Shown: piece after piece, positions 25,196 through 34,918 of the stretch | Layout: every line of letters starts with the position of its first letter | Numbering within the stretch: position 1 is the stretch's first letter | Source: Rhodococcus_G sp042879035 | GTDB lineage: Bacteria; Actinomycetota; Actinomycetes; Mycobacteriales; Mycobacteriaceae | NCBI RefSeq assembly: GCF_042879035.1 | Contig: NZ_JBIAOU010000021.1 | Span: 1-64,000 of the forward strand | Direction: 5' to 3' | Length of the DNA: 64,000 nucleotides | The notes under the pieces: model-generated | What the model was told of the DNA's origin: nothing | The model's input: only the letters and a program-made list of their open reading frames with translations | Databases searched by the model: none | Program-made: the position numbers and the translations under genes

Positions 25196-26233
25196 TCAGC
25201 CGACGAGCAGCTCGGCGATCTGGATCGTGTTCAGCGCGGCGCCCTTACGGAGGTTGTCGCCGCAGACGAACAGGGCGAGGCCGCGTCCGCCGGGGACACC
25301 CGGATCCTGCCGGATGCGACCGACCAGCGACGGATCGCTGCCGGCAGCGGCCAGCGGGGTCGGGACCTCGACGAGCTCGACGCCGGGGGCGTCGGCGAGC
25401 AGTTCCTTCGCCCGCTCGACCGACAACGGGTTGCCGAACTCGGCGTTGATCGACAGCGAGTGCCCGGTGAACACCGGGACGCGCACGCAGGTGCCGCTGA
25501 CGAGCAGGTCCGGGATACCGAGGATCTTGCGGGACTCGTTGCGCAGCTTCTGGTCCTCGTCGGTTTCGCCGCTGCCGTCCTCGACGAGGGAGCCGGCCAA
25601 CGGGATGACGTCGAACGCGATCGGCGCGACGTACTTGTTCGGCGCAGGGAAGTCGACGGCGCTCCCGTCGTGGACGAGCTTCTCCGCGTCCTCGGCGACC
25701 GCCCGCACCTGCGTGGCGAGTTCCTCGACGCCGGCGAGCCCGCTGCCGGAGACGGCCTGGTAGCTGGAGACGATCAACCGCTGCAGCCCCGCCTCGTCGT
25801 GCAGGACCTTGAGCACGGGCATGGCGGCCATCGTGGTGCAGTTCGGGTTGGCGATGATGCCCTTGGGCGGGTTCTTCGCCTCCTGCGGGTTGACCTCACT
25901 GACCACGAGCGGGACCTCGGGGTCCTTGCGCCACGCGGACGAGTTGTCGATGACGGTGGCACCGGCGGCGGCGAACCGCGGGGCCTGCGCCCGCGACAGG
26001 GTCGCACCGGCCGAGAACAGCGCGATGTCGATGCCCTTCAGGTCCTCGTCGGACACGGCGGCGGTGTCCTCGACGACGATGTCCTGTCCGCGGAACGGCA
26101 GGGTGGTGCCCGCCGAACGGGCCGACGCGAAGAACCGCACCTTGTCGGCGGGAAAGTTGCGCTGCTCGAGCAGGGTGCGCATGACGGCACCGACCTGGCC
26201 GGTGGCGCCGACGACAGCAACAGTCAAAGCCAT
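25196..26233 (-). CDS. asd: Aspartate-semialdehyde dehydrogenase
   Basis: Second step of the aspartate pathway: NADPH-dependent reduction of aspartyl phosphate to the semialdehyde, feeding lysine, diaminopimelate, threonine and methionine. It has 345 residues. VAVVGATGQVG is the nucleotide-binding loop, NPNCTTM holds the catalytic cysteine, and GHSLSINAEF holds the catalytic histidine. It starts five bases after the lysC stop, forming the classical lysC-asd operon of corynebacteria and mycobacteria (Rv3709c-Rv3708c). Confidence 0.96.
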   Translation of the reverse strand: MALTVAVVGATGQVGAVMRTLLEQRNFPADKVRFFASARSAGTTLPFRGQDIVVEDTAAVSDEDLKGIDIALFSAGATLSRAQAPRFAAAGATVIDNSSAWRKDPEVPLVVSEVNPQEAKNPPKGIIANPNCTTMAAMPVLKVLHDEAGLQRLIVSSYQAVSGSGLAGVEELATQVRAVAEDAEKLVHDGSAVDFPAPNKYVAPIAFDVIPLAGSLVEDGSGETDEDQKLRNESRKILGIPDLLVSGTCVRVPVFTGHSLSINAEFGNPLSVERAKELLADAPGVELVEVPTPLAAAGSDPSLVGRIRQDPGVPGGRGLALFVCGDNLRKGAALNTIQIAELLVG

Positions 26234-26238
26234 GGGTC

Positions 26239-27504
<1,266 letters not shown>

Positions 27505-27624
27505 GCCAATCAACCTCCGGGTCTGGGGTCTGGTTACGAAATCCGATTGTCAAGCTTACCGACGGTGACCGAATCGCTCGCACCGGGACTGCGACCGACC
27601 GCCACCGCCTGCGACGATGTGTGC

Positions 27625-28836
27625 ATGAACCTCCCCCGACGGTTGCGCATGCAGCAGGGCCAGGAACGCGCCTCGGTCTCGCCGCTGGAGTTGTTCTTCG
27701 ACCTCGTCTTCGTGTTCGCCCTCACCCGGGTCACCGATTTCATGGCGGACGATCCGACCGGGGAGAACCTCCTCCGCGGTGTCCTCGTCCTGGCCGTGCT
27801 GTGGTGGAGCTGGGTCGGCTACTCCTGGCTGTGGAACCTGATCCGGGCGGACGAGGGCGTGTCCCGGGTGGTCGCGTTCGCCTCGATGGGCGCGGTGTTC
27901 GTCGTGGCCTTGACGATCCCCGAGGCGTTCGTCGACCTGCCCGACGGACTGTCCGGTCCGGTGGTGTTCGCGCTCGCCTACTTCGTGGTGCGCGCACTGC
28001 ACCTGGTGATGTTCCTGGTGATCAGCACCGACGATCCGCAACTGCGCCGCCAGGTGCTGCGGTTCGTGCCCAGCATGGCGATCGGGACGACGTGCCTGCT
28101 CGTCGCGTCCCAGTTGACCGGAACCGCGCAGACCGCGATGTGGTTCGCGGCCCTGGCCGGCGACTACCTCGGCACGATGATCGGAGGCGCCGAGTGGCGG
28201 CTGCGGTCGGTGAGCCACTTCGCCGAACGGCACGGCCTGATCGTCATCATCGCGTTGGGCGAATCGATCACCTCGATCGGCATCGGCGTCGCCGCACTGC
28301 CGATCTCGTGGGCGATCATCGTCGCGACCCTGCTGGGCCTGGCGGTCGCCGGCCTGATGTGGTGGGCGTACTTCGACGTCACCTCGCTCGCCGTCGAGCA
28401 CGCCTTCGAATCCGCCGCGGGCACCCGGCTGATCAAGATCGCCCAGCACTGCTACACCTTCGCCCACCTGCCGATGGTCGTGGGCGTCGTGATGATGTCG
28501 CTGGGCCTGAAGAAGGTGCTCTCCTACGTCACGGACGGCAACCACCACCGCCTCACCGACCCGCTGTACGGGTGGCCACTGGTCGCACTGCTCGCCGGCG
28601 GCGCCGTCTACCTCCTGGCCCTGGTGTACTTCAAGGCCTACCCCACCGGCAGCATCACCTACCCGCGCGTCCTCGCGGCGGCGGTGCTGCTGGTGCTGAT
28701 CCCGGCGCTCTGGCACACGCCCGCCCTGGCGACACTGGCCGCGCTGACCGCGGTCCTCGCCGCCATGATCGGTTACGAGACGTGGCGCTACGCCGATCCC
28801 CGCTCGCGGATCCGGCACGGTGCGCACGAGCGCTGA
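27625..28836 (+). CDS. Low-temperature-requirement A (LtrA)-like membrane protein
   Basis: Integral membrane protein of 403 residues with about 10-12 hydrophobic helices. The N-terminus VSPLELFFDLVFVFALTRV and the mid-protein ERHGLIVIIALGESITSIG are the conserved LtrA motifs. The family was named from a Listeria cold-growth mutant; its biochemical function is unknown. ATG at 27625. It is divergent from lysC with about 120 bases between them, and lies 42 bases before the polymerase gene. Confidence 0.88.
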   Translation: MNLPRRLRMQQGQERASVSPLELFFDLVFVFALTRVTDFMADDPTGENLLRGVLVLAVLWWSWVGYSWLWNLIRADEGVSRVVAFASMGAVFVVALTIPEAFVDLPDGLSGPVVFALAYFVVRALHLVMFLVISTDDPQLRRQVLRFVPSMAIGTTCLLVASQLTGTAQTAMWFAALAGDYLGTMIGGAEWRLRSVSHFAERHGLIVIIALGESITSIGIGVAALPISWAIIVATLLGLAVAGLMWWAYFDVTSLAVEHAFESAAGTRLIKIAQHCYTFAHLPMVVGVVMMSLGLKKVLSYVTDGNHHRLTDPLYGWPLVALLAGGAVYLLALVYFKAYPTGSITYPRVLAAAVLLVLIPALWHTPALATLAALTAVLAAMIGYETWRYADPRSRIRHGAHER

Positions 28837-28878
28837 CACCTCGCGCCTCGTGTCGGGCCCGTCCGACACACTGACCCC

Positions 28879-30420
28879 GTGAGAGTCGTGTTGGCGCCGG
28901 GCCCCGAGCGGGTCGTCGCGGTCCGCACCGACGACGCCGGTACCGCCCTCGCCGAGCCGACCGTGTTCCCGGACGCGGCGGCGGCCGTCCGCGCTCTCGA
29001 ACCCGAACGCCCGCGCTGGGTGTGGCCGGACACCGCGGCGGTGTACCCGACGGTGCTGCGCGCCGGCCTGCGGGTGGACCGCTGCCACGACCTCGCCCTC
29101 ACCGACGCGCTCCTGCGCACCCGGGCCGGGCTGCCACCCGCAGTCGGGCCGGCACCGGTGGACGAGCGCCCCGGACTGTTCGACACCACCCCCGCCGCCG
29201 ACCCGGACGCGGTCCTGGCCGAGTACACCGAGCAGGTGCGCCTGATCGGCTCCGACGCCCGTCTGCGCCTGCTCGTCGCCGCGGAGTCCGCGGGCGCCCT
29301 CGCCGCCGCGGAGATGAGTCACACCGGGATGCCGTTCTCGGCGGCCGCGCACCGCCGCATGCTCGAGAACGCCCTGGGTCCCCGGGTTCCCGCCGACACC
29401 CTGCCGGTGCGCCTTCGGGAACTCGCCGACGAGGTCAGCGCCGCGTTCGGGCGACGCGTGAACCCGGCGTCGCAGCCGGAGGTGGTGGCCGCGTTCGCCC
29501 GCGACGGCGTCGAACTGGCCTCGACGCGGGCATGGCTGCTGCGCGACGTCGACCACCCCGCGGTCGAGCCGCTGCTGCGGTACCGCGACCTCGCCAAACT
29601 GCACTCCGCGAACGGGTGGGCGTGGCTCGACGCCTGGGTCGAGGGCGACCGGTTCCGGCCGGTGTACGTCCCCGGCGGCGTGGTGTCGGGTCGGTGGGCG
29701 AGTCGCGGTGGCGGCGCCCTGCAGATCCCGAAACCGGTGCGCGCCAGCGTGATCGCCGAGAAGGACCACACCCTGGTGATCGCCGACGCCGGCCAGCTCG
29801 AACCCCGGATCCTGGCCGCGATGTCCGGCGATCCGCTGATGGTGGCCGCCGCGGGCGCCGACGACATGTACGCCCCGGTCGCCGCCGAGGTCTTCGGCGG
29901 CGACCGCGCGAAGGCGAAGGTCGCGATCCTCGGCGTCCTCTACGGCGCCACCGCAGGCGAAGCCCGCGCACTGCTCACGTTGCTGCGCACACGCTTTCCG
30001 GTGGCCGTCCAGTACGTGGAAGACGCCGCCCGCGCCGGCGAGCGGGGCGACGTGGTGCACTCGTGGCTGGGCCGCGCCTGCCCACCACCGGACGCGAACT
30101 GGTGGTCGCACGGCGACGCCCACGCGCGGGGACGCTTCACACGCAACTTCGTCGTCCAGGCCACCGCCGCCGAATGGGCACTGTCACTCCTCGCCGACCT
30201 TCGCCGTCGCCTCGCCGGCAGCGACACCGGCCGGCTCGCCGGCAGCGACGCAGAGCTGGTGTTCTTCCAGCACGACGAGGTGGTCGTGCACTGCCGCGAC
30301 CCCGAGCAGGCCACCCGCGACATCCTCGCCGCCACCGACACCGCGACCCGACTGCTGTTCGGCGACACCGCCGTTCGGTTCCCCATGGACCTCGCCGTCC
30401 GCGACTGTTACGCCGAATGA
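28879..30420 (+). CDS. Family-A DNA polymerase-like protein with degenerate exonuclease region
   Basis: Protein of 513 residues, about half the length of Pol I, without a 5'-nuclease domain. The N-terminal 150 residues resemble a vestigial 3'-5' exonuclease fold. The polymerase motifs are present: motif A ADAGQLEPRILA (Asp retained), motif B KAKVAILGVLYGATAG and motif C FFQHDEVVVHC. Actinobacteria commonly carry this second PolA-like enzyme besides replicative Pol I; it probably works in repair, an inference. GTG start. No obvious partner gene. Confidence 0.88.
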   Translation: MRVVLAPGPERVVAVRTDDAGTALAEPTVFPDAAAAVRALEPERPRWVWPDTAAVYPTVLRAGLRVDRCHDLALTDALLRTRAGLPPAVGPAPVDERPGLFDTTPAADPDAVLAEYTEQVRLIGSDARLRLLVAAESAGALAAAEMSHTGMPFSAAAHRRMLENALGPRVPADTLPVRLRELADEVSAAFGRRVNPASQPEVVAAFARDGVELASTRAWLLRDVDHPAVEPLLRYRDLAKLHSANGWAWLDAWVEGDRFRPVYVPGGVVSGRWASRGGGALQIPKPVRASVIAEKDHTLVIADAGQLEPRILAAMSGDPLMVAAAGADDMYAPVAAEVFGGDRAKAKVAILGVLYGATAGEARALLTLLRTRFPVAVQYVEDAARAGERGDVVHSWLGRACPPPDANWWSHGDAHARGRFTRNFVVQATAAEWALSLLADLRRRLAGSDTGRLAGSDAELVFFQHDEVVVHCRDPEQATRDILAATDTATRLLFGDTAVRFPMDLAVRDCYAE

Positions 30421-30426
30421 GCCTCG

Positions 30427-31222
30427 CTACGGAACCGCGGCCCGCCGGATCGCGCGCGGCGTGGCGCCCGTGATGTCACGCACCGCGCGACCGAACTGAC
30501 TGGACCCGACGAAGCCGCACCGGACGGCGACCTGCCCGACGGTCAACTGAGCGTGGTCGGGATCGGTGAGCAGTTCCAGGCTTCGCGCGACCCGACGTCG
30601 CCTGATCAGTTCGTACACCGAGTACGGCGCCGACTCGAACAGCTTGTGCAGATACCGGGAACTGACGTTCATCGACGCCGCGACCTTCGCGACTGTCAGC
30701 GTCGGATCGGTGTAGTTGTTCTCCACGAACTCCACTGCGCGGGCACGATTCCGGTTACCGATCGCACCGGACTTCGCGGTGCGGCCCTGCGCCTGCCGAA
30801 TCACTGCGAGGCACAGATCCAGGACCGCGTGCTCGACGAGGGCCAACTCGGCGGAACCCGCCGGACACAGGTCGCTCTCGGCGAACTGCTCGAGCACGCC
30901 ACCGAGAAGCACCGTGAGCGGCTCGGCGGGCAACGCGCAGCCGACGAGGACACGAACGTCGACCGACCGAGCCGTCAACGCCACATGCGGCAGGTACGCG
31001 AACACGTAGTCGCCACGGCCGGGCAGCGCAACCGCGAACGGTGCCGCAAAATCGACGAAGGCGACCTCCCCGGCAGCACCCGACACCGCAGGCCGTGCTG
31101 TTCGAACACGCGTCACCGGACCGGACCGCCACCAGGCACAGGTATCCACTGTGATCGTCGGCGAGCCACTCCGGAGTACGCATCACCGAAACCGCGGATG
31201 TCCGTAGCCGATTCACCCGCAC
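30427..31222 (-). pseudogene. AraC-family regulator with frameshift and missing N-terminus
   Basis: An uninterrupted reading from a GTG at 31149 gives 240 residues ending in a good AraC DNA-binding domain (TVAKVAASMNVSSRYLHKLF; VGQVAVRCGFVGSSQFGRAV). Its beginning, however, is not a natural start: the preceding part of the AraC-type sensor domain (VNRLRTSAVSV, PEWLADDHSGYL) lies in another frame at 31222-31120. The switch falls within the run at 31113-31130, where one extra base would explain it. The first 40 or so residues usual for this family are absent and replaced by a kinase-like fragment. It may still make a truncated DNA-binding protein. Confidence 0.6.
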
Positions 31223-31776
31223 CCCCGGCAGCGCTCCGGGAAACGCCAGTAGAGCTGTCCACGGATCCCGATGCCCAGCCGTCCGGGCGGCTCGAGATCC
31301 AGGACTGCGCCCGACCGGTGCGCGGCACGCATGATCTCGGTCAGCGGCCTCGCCGATCGGGCCGCCTCCGAGCGCGAAGGAAGCACGGACGCCGCGGTGA
31401 CCAGGGAGCAACTGGTCTGCCACTCGGCGACGACCACGCCGCCGGTCTCGCAGTCGACCATGTCCAGGATGCGCGCCAGTGCCGGTGAGGTCACGCCGCA
31501 CATCCGCACGGTGCGGGCGAAGACCTCGTCGACGTCGAGGGCGCTGCGCTCGTCCCGGCACAGGACGGTCAGTCCGACGTCGCGGTCGGTGACGACGTCG
31601 CGGCCGTGCCAGAACTCCGCCGACGGGGCACCGCCACAACAGTGGAGCAGGCGGTACCGACCGGCGGCGAAGGTGCTGCCGGGGACGTGACCGGCCGGCG
31701 AGCGACCCGCGGGCGGACATGGACGTGTCGGTGGCTGAGCCACCACAGCGGACAGCCGTTCGGTGTCAGCGTGCAT
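31213..31776 (-). pseudogene. Protein-kinase-like (pseudokinase) domain fragment
   Basis: About 175-188 residues resembling the N- and mid-lobe of the cytosolic kinase-like domain seen in actinobacterial MviN/MurJ-type proteins: GRYRLLHCCGG, RDVGLTVLCRDE, GGVVVAEWQTS and AHRSGAVLDL. No catalytic HRD or DFG motif is present. The expected closing motif LLAFPGALPG occurs in the neighbouring frame at about 31250-31223, so a one-base deletion near 31250-31265 separates it. It then runs directly into the AraC remnant. Start uncertain (ATG 31776 or GTG 31833). Function unknown. Confidence 0.45.
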
Positions 31777-31982
31777 GCACCGACGTCGAGCCGCTCGACT
31801 GTGTGTCAACGCAGAGCATTCGTGCATCCTCACACAGCCACGCGGTGATGCAACCCCGCGTCACGGACGAGTAGTGCTGGGCGACAACGCTTCGCCACCC
31901 CGCACTTCCGGCGACCGTGCAGGTAATCGGACACCTGTCACAGTCGGTGGCACATTCCCGCGGCACTGTTCATCGATTCTCC

Positions 31983-32050
31983 GTGCGCGATTTGTGCGTC
32001 TCCGGCGCCCGTGCGTGACCCTGGTGGCCCCGGCTACCGAAATCGCGCAC
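31983..32050 (-). terminator. Long-range stem downstream of the pirin gene
   Basis: Perfect 11-base inverted repeat GTGCGCGATTT / AAATCGCGCAC (31983-31993 and 32040-32050) enclosing a GC-rich hairpin, nine bases after the pirin stop. A terminator role is likely but unproven. The rest of 31834-32058 contains no recognisable gene. Confidence 0.4.
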
Positions 32051-32058
32051 AGGCCCGG

Positions 32059-33036
32059 TCATCCGCGTGGCTTGAGCCGGGTGTTGGGCAGCACCGGGGC
32101 CGGGATCGTCTCCCGCCACGCGGCGGGGAACGGCCCGAAGCGGCTCGCCTCGGGAGCGGGCCGTTCGTCGCGTTCGCGCTGCCAGTCCTCCCGGTACCCC
32201 GCGACCTCGTCGTGGGAGCGACCGATGAAGTTCCACCACATGACGATCTGCTCGCCGAAGGGTTCACCACCGAGCACCATGATGCGCACCGGCCCGTCCG
32301 CCCCCGCGACCAACTCCACTCGCGACGGACCCGCGGGCAGAAACACCAGCTGACCCACCTTCGCGTCCACTCCGGCCACCGACAGCGACCCGGTGTCGAC
32401 CATCACGCCGTGCTCGAACGTCGGGTCCAGCGCGATGCTCAGCGACTGCCCGGCCCGCATCGTCACCTCTGCACCGACGAGCGGTGTGAAGGTGCGCACC
32501 GGCGAAGTCTGTCCGAACAACTGACCGAGGAACACCGAGACCTGCGCTCCCTCGATGTCGACGAGCGGCGGCTCGTAGTGCTCGAAAGCCGGTGCGGTGA
32601 AGCGGTGTTCGTCGGGCAGCGCCACCCACAGCTGGACCCCGTGCAGGATCTCGGTGTCGGGTGTGGAGAACTCCGAGTGCGCGATCCCGGAACCGGCGGT
32701 CATCAGGTTGACCTCCCGCGGCCGAACCATCGCGTGCGCACCGGTGGTGTCGCGGTGCTCGATCTCACCGCGGAACAGCCACGACACCGTCTGAAGCCCG
32801 GTGTGCGGGTGGCCGGCAACCTTCATGCCTCCGCTGTCCCGAACGTCGTCGGGTCCGTAATGGTCGATGAAGCACCACGCGCCGATCAGGGACCGGCCCC
32901 GCTGCGGCAGCGACCGACGCACCGTCATCGCCCGCGGGCCACCGAGTGGCACCTCACGGAAATCCATCAGCTCCGGGATGTGCGCCTCGCTGCTCGCGCA
33001 CACGATCTCGCCGGGCGTGGGGTCGAGATTGCTCAT
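32059..33036 (-). CDS. Pirin-family protein
   Basis: Bicupin protein of 325 residues. The first cupin holds the metal site (GHPHTGLQTVSWLF with HxH, later GSGIAHSE), and the second cupin is degenerate as in other pirins. Bacterial pirins have been reported as quercetin dioxygenases or as regulators of metabolic enzymes; which applies here is unknown. The C-terminus has a tail of about 30 residues (DEVAGYREDWQRERDER). ATG at 33036. It is divergent from the small GNAT gene. Confidence 0.9.
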   Translation of the reverse strand: MSNLDPTPGEIVCASSEAHIPELMDFREVPLGGPRAMTVRRSLPQRGRSLIGAWCFIDHYGPDDVRDSGGMKVAGHPHTGLQTVSWLFRGEIEHRDTTGAHAMVRPREVNLMTAGSGIAHSEFSTPDTEILHGVQLWVALPDEHRFTAPAFEHYEPPLVDIEGAQVSVFLGQLFGQTSPVRTFTPLVGAEVTMRAGQSLSIALDPTFEHGVMVDTGSLSVAGVDAKVGQLVFLPAGPSRVELVAGADGPVRIMVLGGEPFGEQIVMWWNFIGRSHDEVAGYREDWQRERDERPAPEASRFGPFPAAWRETIPAPVLPNTRLKPRG

Positions 33037-33157
33037 GAGTGCCGGTCCTGTCGATCACGTGTCCTGAGAAGTGCAGTTCGAGCCTAACCCCGCTGCTCCG
33101 CCTCGAGCCGCACGACGCCGGTCGCGACCGAACCCGCCGGTACGGCATAGTTGTTCC

Positions 33158-33493
33158 ATGACTGACGAGCAGAAGACCGACGCCTCCCCCACCGTCCGCG
33201 ACGCCGGTGATCGCTACGAGATCGTCGTCGGTGGCGAGGTCGCCGGTTTCACCGAGTACCTGGACCGGGGCGCCCAGCGGATCTTCTTCCACACCGAGGT
33301 CGACGAGCGGTTCGCGGGGCAGGGCCTGGCGGGGATCCTCGTCCACGAAGCACTGACCGCGACCGTGGCGGCGGGGCTGCGGATCGTTCCGATCTGCCCG
33401 TACGTGGCGAAGTACGTGGGCAAGCACCACGACTTCGACGCCCAGCTGGACCCGGTCACCCCCGACGCCCTCGCGGCGGTGCAGGCGCGGTGA
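33158..33493 (+). CDS. YjdJ-type small GNAT acetyltransferase
   Basis: Protein of 111 residues in the short GCN5-related group (PF14542-like). FFHTEVDERFAGQGLAGILV holds the acetyl-CoA loop (RFAGQGLA), and ICPYVAKYVGKH is the conserved C-terminal motif. The substrate is unknown. The stop overlaps the next gene's GTGA, so it is co-translated with the carboxymuconolactone-decarboxylase-family protein. Confidence 0.9.
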   Translation: MTDEQKTDASPTVRDAGDRYEIVVGGEVAGFTEYLDRGAQRIFFHTEVDERFAGQGLAGILVHEALTATVAAGLRIVPICPYVAKYVGKHHDFDAQLDPVTPDALAAVQAR

Positions 33494-33963
33494 CCGCGCA
33501 CCGACGCATCGCGATCGACAAGCAGTCCCCGACGGTCTACGACGCGATGACGGCCGTCGCCGTCGAGGTGGGCCACCAGGCGAAGGCCGCAGGTCTCGAC
33601 CGGACGCTGATCGAATTGGTGAACATCCGTGTCTCACAGATCAACCGGTGCGCCTTCTGCCTGGACCTGCACACCCGCCGGGCCCTCACCGGCGGCGAAT
33701 CGATCCGGCGGATCACGGTCCTGCCCGCGTGGCGGGAGGTCACGCTCTACAGCGACGCCGAACGCGCCGCACTCGAGATAGCCGAGTCGGTAACCATGGT
33801 CGCGCAGGACCACCTCGACGACAAGACCTACGCGTCGGTCCGCACGTACCTGACCGACGACCAGGTATCGGTCGTGACCTGGGCTGCGATCGCGATCAAC
33901 GCCTTCAATCGGATCTCGATCGCGAGCCTGCACCCGGTCCGGCCGTCACCGAAGGCGTCCTGA
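33490..33963 (+). CDS. Carboxymuconolactone decarboxylase/AhpD-family protein
   Basis: Helical protein of 157 residues with the AhpD-type redox motif CAFCLDLHTR, in which two cysteines and a histidine form a peroxidase/disulfide-reductase centre. Peroxide defence or alkylhydroperoxidase-like activity is plausible, while true carboxymuconolactone decarboxylase activity is unlikely because pathway genes are absent. GTG start overlapping the GNAT gene. Confidence 0.9.
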   Translation: MTAHRRIAIDKQSPTVYDAMTAVAVEVGHQAKAAGLDRTLIELVNIRVSQINRCAFCLDLHTRRALTGGESIRRITVLPAWREVTLYSDAERAALEIAESVTMVAQDHLDDKTYASVRTYLTDDQVSVVTWAAIAINAFNRISIASLHPVRPSPKAS

Positions 33964-33984
33964 ACGGCGGGACCGGCTGCGGGC

Positions 33985-34578
33985 CTATCCGACGCCGCTG
34001 ATGTTCGTCGAGCCGGTGACGACGGAGCCGAACAGGGGGGCGTCCGGCGCCCGCTCCGGCAGCGAACTGCCGCCACCGGACACCGTGTCGTCCGGATCCG
34101 ATTCCGTGGTGATCGCGCCGGTGAGATCGACGGCGACGGCGCCGGTGAGATCGGCACGGATCAGTTTGGTTCCGTCGAGTGTCGCGCCGCTCAGGTCGGC
34201 GTTCGTCAGTGTGGCGCCGGTGAGGTTGGCGCTCCCGAGATCGGCACCGGTGAGGTCCGCGCCGGTCAGGTCCACGCCCGGGCCGTAGACCAGGTAGAGG
34301 TTCGCGGCGGACAGTTTGGCGCCGACGAGTGTGGTCCCGGCCAGGTTCGCGCCGAGCAGGTTCGCGCCGGACAGGTCAGCGAACGAGAGATCGACACCCG
34401 ACAGGTTCACGCCGACGAGATTGGCGTCCGCGCAGTCGGTGAAGACGGACTCCGTCGGATCGGACACGATCGTGCAACCGCCGATGGTGGTGTCCGCGGA
34501 CGCGCCGGGCGCGAGGACCACCGGACCGGCGACCGCCAGCCCCGCCCTTGCAGCCACGCCGACAATTCGGGCCACCAT
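33985..34578 (-). CDS. Secreted pentapeptide-repeat protein
   Basis: Protein of 197 residues with a signal peptide (GVAARAGLAVAGPVVLAPGA, cleavage near ASA) and about 20 tandem A(D/N)LXX-type repeats from residue 55 to 150, which fold into a right-handed beta helix. Two cysteines (GGCTIV, TDCADA) precede the repeats. Exported pentapeptide proteins have no agreed function. ATG at 34578 is preferred over longer readings because it begins the signal peptide. It is divergent from the leu leader. Confidence 0.82.
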   Translation of the reverse strand: MVARIVGVAARAGLAVAGPVVLAPGASADTTIGGCTIVSDPTESVFTDCADANLVGVNLSGVDLSFADLSGANLLGANLAGTTLVGAKLSAANLYLVYGPGVDLTGADLTGADLGSANLTGATLTNADLSGATLDGTKLIRADLTGAVAVDLTGAITTESDPDDTVSGGGSSLPERAPDAPLFGSVVTGSTNISGVG

Positions 34579-34775
34579 CCGGCCACGTCCCCTCGGACCT
34601 GTCGCAATCGCGCACTCGCTTCCAGAGAAATCCCATGTCAGACGACTGAATCCGTCTTGACGGGACACCCTGACAAAACGATCACGATGCGGTGGCGAAT
34701 TCGTCGAACCAAGCGTCCAACTGCTTGATCCGGCCGCGTTCGCGGGTGGTCGGGCTGGCAATTGGGTCCAGCAGG

Positions 34776-34788
34776 TAGACTGCCCTAC
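34776..34788 (+). promoter_or_regulatory. leu leader promoter -10 box
   Basis: TAGACT at 34776-34781, seven bases before the leader-peptide ATG, which would make the leader transcript leaderless. No clear -35 hexamer is seen. Confidence 0.5.
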
Positions 34789-34830
34789 ATGCAGCGGGCG
34801 CTCCTCCTTAACTGCCGCGACGGGGTCTGA
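34789..34830 (+). CDS. leuL: leuA leader peptide
   Basis: Thirteen-codon reading frame encoding MQRALLLNCRDGV with three consecutive leucine codons (CTC CTC CTT at 34801-34809). Ribosome stalling at these codons when charged leucyl-tRNA is scarce would alter folding of the RNA that follows and permit leuA transcription. The stop codon lies within the first RNA stem, as expected for an attenuator. Confidence 0.82.
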   Translation: MQRALLLNCRDGV

Positions 34831-34896
34831 TCCAGACCGGCCTCCCGTCGCGGGGTTCAGTGGCGCCGGTCGATCACCCCTAGGACCGACAGGTCC
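34815..34896 (+). promoter_or_regulatory. leuA transcription attenuator/LEU element
   Basis: A perfect 10-base stem (34815-34824 with 34844-34853) encloses a second stem GGTCT/AGACC (34824-34828 with 34834-34838). A further hairpin GGACC-gaca-GGTCC lies at 34883-34896, just before leuA. Conserved leader-plus-structure elements ahead of leuA are known in actinobacteria. Whether control is by termination or by access to the leuA ribosome site cannot be decided here. Confidence 0.7.
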
Positions 34897-34918
34897 CCCT
34901 CAGTTCGGAGATTCGTCA

